Notes under the pieces: generated by a model | What the model saw: only the letters and a program-made list of their open reading frames with translations | What the model was told of the DNA's origin: nothing | Database searches by the model: none | Program-made: the position numbers and the translations under genes | Origin: Candidatus Uhrbacteria bacterium | GTDB taxonomy: Bacteria > Patescibacteriota > Patescibacteriia > JACQRZ01 | Assembly (NCBI GenBank): GCA_016209345.1 | Contig: JACQWH010000081.1 | Span: 1-9,632 of the forward strand | Length of the DNA stretch: 9,632 bases | Direction: 5' to 3' | Shown: in pieces, positions 4,804 to 9,632 of the stretch | Numbering within the stretch: position 1 is the stretch's first letter | Layout: each line of letters starts with the position of its first letter

Positions 4804-7509
4804 TTAGCTTATAGGTTTTTGAGAAAGATGGTGTATTTTAATTTGCGAAAAAAGTTTTCGCAGTTCTTCCGCAACGATGACAGATGACGCAACCCCGATG
4901 CACACCAGCCAATCACCGGCGGTCAATGGCACAGTATGTAACACCGCCTGAAGCGGGGGAGCGTATACTGCGGCGAGCTGGAGCGCGCCAACGATGCCAA
5001 GCGCGCCGACAAGATAGCGATTGGAAAACGGATTGGCGCGAAAAAGCGATGTGCGCTCGCTTCGGCAATTCCATGCATTAAACCACTGCGCAATGGCGAT
5101 GGTTGTAAGCGTGAGCGTTCCCGCCCGTGCGATATCATCCTGGAATGTAAGCGAGAAGAGGATGAGCGCGCCAGCCGCGGCCGGAAGAGACATCGTCATC
5201 ATCCGCGGAATCATTGAACGGTCTATAAGAGACCTCCCGCGAGTAAACGCTCCGGACAGGAGTCCTCGTTCCTTTGGTTCCATGCCCAATGAAACATCCA
5301 GAAAACTATCGGTGACAAGATTGAGCCAGATAATCTGGGCGGGAAGAAGAGGGAGAGGAATATCGACAAAAAAGGAGCTTGCGATCAGGGCGATTTCACC
5401 GATGTTGGTTCCAAGAAGAAAAAGAATAACCTTCCGCGTTGTCCGATAAATCGCGCGGCCTTCTTCCACGGCGGAAACGATACTGGCGAAGTTGTCATCC
5501 AACAAAATGATATCGGATGCCTCTTTCGCAACATCGGTGCCGATTTTCCCCATGCCGATGCCCAGGTCCGCCGCGACCAATGCCGGCGCGTCATTCACGC
5601 CATCGCCGGTCATTGCGACAATTTCATTGCGCGCCTTGTATCCTTGGATAATTTTGAGCTTGTGGTCCGGCGTCACGCGGCTGAAAACCGTTGTTTTTTC
5701 AAGCGCGCGTGCGAGTTCATCAGCGGTCATACCCTCAATATCATCCCCGGTCAGGATGCGGTCGCCCTCATGATAAATGCCCGCTTGCGTCGCGATGGCC
5801 TCTGCCGTTGTTTTGTGATCACCGGTCAGCATCACGACGCGAATGCCGGCGCTCTGCGCTGTCGCAACGGACTCATGCACTTCTTCGCGAAGCGAGTCCT
5901 CAAGACAATAAAAACCGACAAACGTCAGGTTGGTAATATGGGTCGGCTCAAGAAGAGTGAGGGGATTGCCCGGCGCTTGAAAAAACGCAAAGCAGATAAC
6001 GCGCAGGCCTTGCTGTGATGCACGCCGCATCTCTTCTTCAATGTGCTCCCGCTTCGCATCCGTCAGCGCCGCAATCTTTTTATGTTCATAAATTGATTGC
6101 GAGCGATCCAAAATCATTTCAGGCGCACCGGCAACATTGATGAAATAGCGATTGTTTCCATGATGGAGCGTCGCATGATATTTTTCCTTGTAGTGGAAGG
6201 GGAGCTCTGCAACACGGGGAGTGCCGTGTTCCAATGCCTCGCGAGGGAGGCCGATTTTTTTTGCGAGAACGGCAATGGCGGCTTCGGTTGGGTCGCCGCG
6301 AACCGTCCACGCATTCGTTTTTTCATCCAGAGCGACCGATGCGTTTGATGTGAGCGCCGCAATGCGATTTAGTGTCCGAATCCCATCATCCGCGGATGGA
6401 TCCACGGATGATCCGTCGCGTCGGTTCAGTGTTCCGCTCGGCTCATAGCCGGTTCCGGATATATCAAACCACGCGTCATTGACAAAAAACGAACGGACGA
6501 TCATTTCGTTTTTTGTCAGCGTTCCTGTTTTGTCTACCGCGATGACCTGTGCCTGTCCAAGCGTTTCGACGGCTTGTAATTTTTTTACCAATGCATTGCG
6601 GCGAGCCATGCGCCAGACCCCATTTGCGAGCACCAGCGTGATCACGATCGGCAATCCCTCCGGGATCACCGAGACAGAGAGTGTGACGATGACGGTAAAG
6701 ATTTCGACAGGGGACATGCCGGAAGAAAGTCCAAGAACAAGCAGAAGCGCCCCGATACCCGCAGCACCGATAAGGATTGCGCGCGAGAGAGATCCAAGCT
6801 CTTTCTGGAGGGGGATTTCGCCTTTCAGTCCGCTGATGCTCGTCCCCACTTTACCGATTTCGGTAGAGCGTCCCGTTTTGACAACAATTGCGCGGCCTCC
6901 TCCGCCGACAATCGTCGTTCCCTTAAAGACCATATTGATTTGTTCGGGGAGGGATGCGCGGATTTTTTTGAGCGGGCGGTCTTCTTTGTCAACGGGGATT
7001 GATTCGCCGGTCAGCGATGATTCGTCGGCGCGCAATCCGTTTGATTCAATAATGCGAGCATCGGCAGGGACCCGTTCCCCCTCGGTCAGCAGAATGACAT
7101 CTCCCGGCACCAGGTTGGTATCGGCGACAATATCAACGCGGCCGTCGCGAAGCACTTGGGCAGTTGTCCGGACAAAGTTTTTGAGCGCCCGAAGCGCTTG
7201 ATTTGACCGTCCTTCGTGGATCGTCCCGATACTCGCGTTAAAGAGCAATACGAAGAAAATAATGACCGCATCCCCGGCATGATTGAGAAAAAAAAGAACG
7301 GCGGCCGACGCGAACAGTACTAGGATGAGCGGGCTTGCAAACTGGCGCGCAAAGATCATGAAAAGCGGCTCTGTTTTTTCTTCGGGAAGCGCATTGACGC
7401 CGTATGTGCGCAGCCGACGCTCTGCCTCCCGGCTCGAAAGTCCCGAGGAGAGATTTGTTTCAAGCTCTTGGCAGAGCAGTTTTTGCGAAAGCGTGTGCCA
7501 TGATGCCAT
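4804..7509 (-). CDS. P2A-type (SERCA-like) Ca2+-transporting P-type ATPase
   Basis: The 901-aa membrane pump has the full P-type plan: N-terminal cation-ATPase domain (1-60), actuator with T167-G-E-S, phosphorylation site D326-K-T-G-T, nucleotide domain to about 600, hinge T-G-D-G-V-N-D (634-640) and about ten membrane helices. Ion ligands align with both SERCA Ca2+ sites: E284 in P-E-G-L-P (M4), N702 and E705 (M5), N730, T733 and D734 (M6), and E818 (M8). Ca2+ efflux is therefore the best prediction, with Mn2+ possible. One oddity is that the K-G-A-P-E nucleotide-pocket motif reads A460-G-A-P-E, so the usual Lys is missing. The start at 7509 has TAAAGG seven bases upstream. It leads an operon with dedA and is divergent from rmuC. 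Confidence 0.94.
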   Translation of the reverse strand: MASWHTLSQKLLCQELETNLSSGLSSREAERRLRTYGVNALPEEKTEPLFMIFARQFASPLILVLFASAAVLFFLNHAGDAVIIFFVLLFNASIGTIHEGRSNQALRALKNFVRTTAQVLRDGRVDIVADTNLVPGDVILLTEGERVPADARIIESNGLRADESSLTGESIPVDKEDRPLKKIRASLPEQINMVFKGTTIVGGGGRAIVVKTGRSTEIGKVGTSISGLKGEIPLQKELGSLSRAILIGAAGIGALLLVLGLSSGMSPVEIFTVIVTLSVSVIPEGLPIVITLVLANGVWRMARRNALVKKLQAVETLGQAQVIAVDKTGTLTKNEMIVRSFFVNDAWFDISGTGYEPSGTLNRRDGSSVDPSADDGIRTLNRIAALTSNASVALDEKTNAWTVRGDPTEAAIAVLAKKIGLPREALEHGTPRVAELPFHYKEKYHATLHHGNNRYFINVAGAPEMILDRSQSIYEHKKIAALTDAKREHIEEEMRRASQQGLRVICFAFFQAPGNPLTLLEPTHITNLTFVGFYCLEDSLREEVHESVATAQSAGIRVVMLTGDHKTTAEAIATQAGIYHEGDRILTGDDIEGMTADELARALEKTTVFSRVTPDHKLKIIQGYKARNEIVAMTGDGVNDAPALVAADLGIGMGKIGTDVAKEASDIILLDDNFASIVSAVEEGRAIYRTTRKVILFLLGTNIGEIALIASSFFVDIPLPLLPAQIIWLNLVTDSFLDVSLGMEPKERGLLSGAFTRGRSLIDRSMIPRMMTMSLPAAAGALILFSLTFQDDIARAGTLTLTTIAIAQWFNAWNCRSERTSLFRANPFSNRYLVGALGIVGALQLAAVYAPPLQAVLHTVPLTAGDWLVCIGVASSVIVAEELRKLFSQIKIHHLSQKPIS

Positions 7510-7533
7510 AGAATTGCCTTTACCAACTGTTAT

Positions 7534-7561
7534 GATAAGGTAATAGTATCAGATACCTATC
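7534..7561. promoter_or_regulatory. Imperfect dyad in the divergent ATPase/rmuC intergenic region
   Basis: GATA-a-GGTA (7534-7542) mirrors TACC-TATC (7554-7561) around a core that itself contains the small palindrome GTATC-A-GATAC (7546-7556). The dyad sits in the 64 bp between two divergent starts and overlaps the proposed ATPase promoter, so it could be an operator. The binding protein is unknown. The region is A+T-rich, which raises the chance of accidental symmetry. Confidence 0.4.
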
Positions 7562-7570
7562 ATTTCTCAA
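7543..7570 (-). promoter_or_regulatory. Candidate promoter for the ATPase-dedA operon
   Basis: On the minus strand TTGAGA (7570-7565) is followed, after a 16-base spacer, by TACTAT (7548-7543). This would give a leader of roughly 27 bases with a TAAAGG ribosome site at 7522-7517. The -10 is only a moderate match. Confidence 0.45.
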
Positions 7571-7573
7571 AGC

Positions 7574-8656
7574 ATGGAAATCATTGTGGCGGTCATTATC
7601 GGTTTGGTAGTCGGCGGCATAATCGGTGCCGGTATTTTTTTCGTGCGTAGCAAAGCCGGAGCCGGAGACCTTGAACAAACGGTTCATCGCGTTTTTTCAG
7701 ACGCTCTGCTCAAAGCCCAGGATCATCTGGTGACGACCGCAAAAGATCGTCTGGATAACAAGAAGGAAATGATCGGTACGCTGGTTGAGGAGATACGCCG
7801 CGACATTCACCAGAAGAGCAAAGAGCTCAAAGAGAGCGAGGAATCGCGCATTGCGACATTTTCCGCGCTGTCGCGCGAGCTTGAATTACAGCGCGGGGTG
7901 ATTCACGAGTTGCGCGCGAGCACCGAAGAGCTCAAGCGCGTGCTGTCAAACAATCAGATGCGCGGTGCGTTTGGCGAGCAAGTCGCGGAAAATCTTTTGA
8001 AGATGGCGGGGTTTGTCATTGGGCAGGACTACGTGTTTAACAAAGAGCAGGAGTCGACCGATACGCGGCCCGACTTCACGATTTTTCTTCCGGACCGAAC
8101 GAAAATCAATATTGATGTGAAATTTCCCTACGCGTCACTCATTAAGATGTTCGGAACGGAAAATAAGGAAGAGCGTGATGCGCACCACCGCCAGTTTGAA
8201 ACCGATGTAAAGCAGAAAATAAAACAGGTGAGCACGCGCGACTACATCAACCCGGAAGACAGAACCGTTGATTTTGTCATTTTGTTCATCCCCAATGAGA
8301 TGATTTTTAGTTATATCTATGAACAACTCGGCGATGTGTGGGAAGACGCGATGAGAAAGAAGGTGATTTTCGCCGGCCCCTTTAGCTTCACGGCAATTTT
8401 GCGCATGGTCAAGCAGGCATACTCCAATTTTCGGTATCAGGAAAATTTGCACCAAGTCATTGGACTGATTGGAAAGTTTGAGTTAGAATACGAAAAATAT
8501 CGGGAAGCGGTGGATACCCTTGGTTCACGTCTTGATTCGACGGCGAAACAATTCCAACATGTGGCCGTCACGCGCGATCGCGCGTTGGGTAAAATTGTGG
8601 ATCAGATCAAAACCCAGACGATTGATACGCCCGATCAAAAGCTTTTGGAAGAGTAA
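7574..8656 (+). CDS. rmuC: DNA recombination protein RmuC (PD-(D/E)XK nuclease fold)
   Basis: RmuC proteins limit rearrangement at inverted repeats and carry a nuclease-like domain. This 360-aa form begins with a single membrane anchor (residues about 3-23, hydrophobic with many Gly), followed by a charged coiled-coil (about 30-125). The nuclease region has G131-A-F-G-E135, R-P-D (165-167), and I-D181-V-K183-F-P, the D-x-K part of the catalytic centre. The conserved stretches F-V-I-L-F-I-P-N-E (234-242) and A-G-P-F-S-F (267-272) complete the family pattern. It is shorter than the E. coli protein (475 aa), which has a longer coiled coil. No ribosome site precedes the ATG, and TATCAT at 7559-7564 might be a -10 giving a very short leader. 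A NYN nuclease gene follows after 14 bases. Confidence 0.94.
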   Translation: MEIIVAVIIGLVVGGIIGAGIFFVRSKAGAGDLEQTVHRVFSDALLKAQDHLVTTAKDRLDNKKEMIGTLVEEIRRDIHQKSKELKESEESRIATFSALSRELELQRGVIHELRASTEELKRVLSNNQMRGAFGEQVAENLLKMAGFVIGQDYVFNKEQESTDTRPDFTIFLPDRTKINIDVKFPYASLIKMFGTENKEERDAHHRQFETDVKQKIKQVSTRDYINPEDRTVDFVILFIPNEMIFSYIYEQLGDVWEDAMRKKVIFAGPFSFTAILRMVKQAYSNFRYQENLHQVIGLIGKFELEYEKYREAVDTLGSRLDSTAKQFQHVAVTRDRALGKIVDQIKTQTIDTPDQKLLEE

Positions 8657-8670
8657 TTCGCAAACTTTTT

Positions 8671-9243
8671 ATGAATCAAACGGTAGTGAACATTCTTGAA
8701 AAGTTGAAAGGTAAAACGGTCGCCCTTTTTGTTGATGAGGCGAACATTTTTTACTCTCAAAAAGCGCTTGGCTGGAGAATCGAATGGAAGAGGGCCTGCG
8801 ATTTTTTAAAAGATCGGTGCACCCTTTCTTCGAGCAGATACTATATGGGGATGCCCCTTGATAAAAATCAATACGAACGCAACGTGATTGTTAAAGATCG
8901 ATTGCAAAAATGTGGATTCGAGATTGTTACAAAGCCGTTAAAGAAAATATATATTGATTCTGAAAAGAAGAGAGCAATCTATAAATGTAATTTCGACGTT
9001 GAGATTACGCGCGACGTCATTCGTACACTTGACAACACCGATGTGGTGTTAGTCGCAAGCAGTGATAGCGATTTTATCGGATTGCGTAATGATGTGCTTG
9101 CCCACAATAAGGGGTTTATGTTTTTGTGCTTTGAACAGAACGTTGCATGGGAAATAAGGCGATCACACCACATTTTTTTTGAGGATATACGAGAATATGT
9201 TGAGTATGTTAAAATAAAAAACCCCGAAGAAAATTCGGGGTGA
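8671..9243 (+). CDS. NYN-domain (LabA/DUF88-like) PIN-fold ribonuclease
   Basis: NYN proteins are PIN-like metal-dependent nucleases, mostly acting on RNA. The 190-aa protein carries the acidic centre expected: V-A-L-F-V-D22-E-A-N25 in the first strand, N-F-D109-V-E-I-T-R-D115 in the middle, and S-S-D132-S-D134-F in the fourth strand. It is nearly all one domain. The start is 14 bases after rmuC and lacks a Shine-Dalgarno, so it is probably the second gene of an rmuC operon. The last codons (encoding about N-P-E-E-N-S-G) lie inside a perfect hairpin, so the C-terminal residues may be shaped by the RNA structure and not by protein function. The target is unknown. Confidence 0.92.
   Translation: MNQTVVNILEKLKGKTVALFVDEANIFYSQKALGWRIEWKRACDFLKDRCTLSSSRYYMGMPLDKNQYERNVIVKDRLQKCGFEIVTKPLKKIYIDSEKKRAIYKCNFDVEITRDVIRTLDNTDVVLVASSDSDFIGLRNDVLAHNKGFMFLCFEQNVAWEIRRSHHIFFEDIREYVEYVKIKNPEENSG
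9211..9241 (-). terminator. Intrinsic terminator facing left, embedded in the NYN gene 3' end
   Basis: ACCCCGAA (9221-9228) pairs perfectly with TTCGGGGT (9234-9241) around a five-base loop. The A-rich run AAAATAAAAA (9211-9220) on its left reads as a T-tract after the hairpin on the minus strand, so the element is a good terminator for leftward transcription. On the plus strand the hairpin is followed by GAAATCACTT, with no proper T-run, so it may only stabilise the 3' end of the rmuC-NYN mRNA. Confidence 0.65.
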
Positions 9244-9293
9244 AATCACTTTATTTATCATAGCAGAGCATTTTTTTTTGTCAATAAATTCGG

Positions 9294-9378
9294 GGAGGGG
9301 TCGCATAGTGGTCGAGTGCACCGTCTTGGAAAGGCGGCATACCGCAAGGTATCAGGAGTTCGAATCTCCTCCCCTCCG
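9294..9378 (+). tRNA. tRNA-Ser (anticodon GGA)
   Basis: The cloverleaf is complete. The acceptor GGAGGGG (9294-9300) pairs with CCCCTCC (9371-9377), with G at 9378 as the discriminator typical of serine tRNAs. The anticodon stem CCGTC/GGCGG encloses the loop TTGGAAA, with anticodon GGA at 9328-9330. A long variable arm (ATACC-GCAA-GGTAT) marks a class II tRNA, and the T arm is AGGAG-TTCGAAT-CTCCT. It should read UCC and UCU codons. The 3' CCA is not encoded and must be added after transcription. No promoter is obvious in the A+T-rich 50 bases before it. Confidence 0.97.
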
Positions 9379-9414
9379 AAGAATTTCAGAATCAGGGTTT
9401 TTGGCAAAAGTTGT

Positions 9415-9433
9415 ATCGGCGCTGCGCGCCGAT
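9415..9433. repeat. Perfect hairpin ATCGGCGC-TGC-GCGCCGAT
   Basis: An eight-base-pair perfect stem with a three-base loop lies 37 bases after the tRNA. Neither side has a strong T-run, so it is not a classical intrinsic terminator. It may be a processing or stabilising structure. Confidence 0.7.
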
Positions 9434-9539
9434 GAAATGAATTCCGCCGTAAGATTCCAAGGGTTTTTAATCTCAAGCCCCAATCTCATCCCCGACAGCG
9501 GTGGGTTCGAGACCTGGAATCTCCCGTCAAGGCATGTCC

Positions 9540-9548
9540 TGTGGATAA
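9540..9548 (-). other. Perfect DnaA-box 9-mer (TTATCCACA on the minus strand)
   Basis: TGTGGATAA on the plus strand is the exact reverse complement of the high-affinity DnaA box. Only one perfect copy was noticed, so an origin is not shown. It might be an isolated DnaA site or a coincidence. Confidence 0.35.
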
Positions 9549-9561
9549 TGCGTAAACCCCT

Positions 9562-9632
9562 TCATTGCATCACCGCCGTTGTCACTTCATTTTTCTCGTC
9601 CTCAATCATCCTTTTTTCTTTCCCGCTAGAAA
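9562..9632 (-). CDS. Probable C-terminal fragment of a leftward gene, cut by the window edge
   Basis: On the minus strand a frame is open from the right edge to a TGA at 9564-9562, giving 22 codons that end G-K-E-K-R-M-I-E-D-E-K-N-E-V-T-T-A-V-M-Q. The codons are purine-rich at the first position and the peptide is charged, as in a real protein tail. The leftward terminator at 9211-9241 also suggests transcription entering from the right. The fragment is too short to identify. The opposite strand has a competing open frame (ATG at 9548, hydrophobic N-terminus), so the assignment is uncertain. Confidence 0.35.
   Translation of the reverse strand, partial: SSGKEKRMIEDEKNEVTTAVMQ

Larger units (their letters stand above)
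9379..9561. other. Non-coding, structured stretch after the tRNA (function unknown)
   Basis: No convincing gene is seen in these 183 bases. They hold the hairpin at 9415-9433, and an outer stem of AGATTCCA plus GG (9452-9462, one bulged A) pairing with CCTGGAATCT (9513-9522). Inside that lies a small hairpin (about 9490-9504, CCCCG-ACAG-CGG with a bulged T), and near-identical tandem copies of AATCTCA-n-CCCC occur at 9469-9481 and 9482-9493. A T-arm-like GGGTTCGAGACC is present at 9503-9514, but no complete tRNA can be folded. It may be an unrecognised small RNA or a leader, on either strand. Confidence 0.45.

Noticed and set aside
6479..7201. 240-aa open frame on the plus strand
   Set aside because: It lies entirely antisense to the well-supported Ca2+-ATPase. 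Its Ser/Thr/Arg-rich content is typical of a shadow frame.
9271..9279. T-run after the NYN gene as a plus-strand intrinsic terminator
   Set aside because: No stem of useful strength lies directly before the run, and the nearest hairpin ends 30 bases earlier.
9258..9476. 72-aa open frame on the minus strand with a TTG start
   Set aside because: It runs antisense through the complete tRNA-Ser gene, and its product is the usual spurious antisense-tRNA peptide (E-E-I-R-T-P-D-T-L).
9501..9517. Second tRNA or tmRNA suggested by a GGGTTCGAGACC T-arm-like motif
   Set aside because: The T stem pairs poorly and no acceptor, D or anticodon arms can be placed around it.
9548..9632. Plus-strand open frame from ATG 9548 to the edge, hydrophobic like a signal peptide
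   Set aside because: No ribosome site is seen, and the opposite strand has a more protein-like codon pattern. It remains possible but was not called.

Overview
The window looks like a chromosomal segment from a small-genome bacterium, most likely Candidate Phyla Radiation/Patescibacteria (Parcubacteria-like). This is an inference from compact gene packing, the near absence of Shine-Dalgarno sites, at least one apparently leaderless gene, a tRNA with no encoded CCA, and gene types common in those genomes (a PIF1-like helicase with a DNA-binding tail, RmuC, a NYN nuclease, DedA). TGA is used as a normal stop, which argues against the recoded Gracilibacteria and Absconditabacteria. No marker gene here fixes the lineage.

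Layout. (1) 1-84: a perfect 12-copy array of a 7-bp unit that runs to 11 bases from the start of nrdB. (2) 96-2723, plus: nrdB (ribonucleotide reductase beta) followed after 3 bases by a PIF1/RecD-like helicase, closed by an intrinsic terminator. (3) 2766-4167, plus: an accessory block with an apparently leaderless gene for a two-domain PD-(D/E)XK nuclease of DUF559 type, then a BrnT toxin / CopG-type antitoxin pair. The pair has its own consensus promoter inside the nuclease's 3' end, and it is visibly richer in A+T than its neighbours. (4) 4194-7509, minus: a P2A-type Ca2+-ATPase and a DedA membrane protein in one operon, convergent with the toxin-antitoxin pair and sharing a terminator hairpin with it. 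(5) 7574-9243, plus: rmuC and a NYN-domain RNase, divergent from the ATPase across 64 bp that holds an imperfect dyad. (6) 9294-9378: tRNA-Ser(GGA). (7) 9379-9632: a short structured non-coding stretch, a perfect DnaA-box 9-mer, and what is probably the C-terminal end of a leftward gene cut by the window edge.

How the parts relate. The core genes concern dNTP supply and replication or repair (nrdB, helicase, RmuC), ion and lipid transport at the membrane (ATPase, DedA) and RNA turnover (NYN). The most unusual material is the nuclease plus toxin-antitoxin insert. The nuclease joins an uncharacterised N-terminal 'WYRIP' domain to a Vsr/DUF559-like catalytic domain, an architecture that would fit a sequence- or modification-sensing endonuclease. 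That role is inference only.
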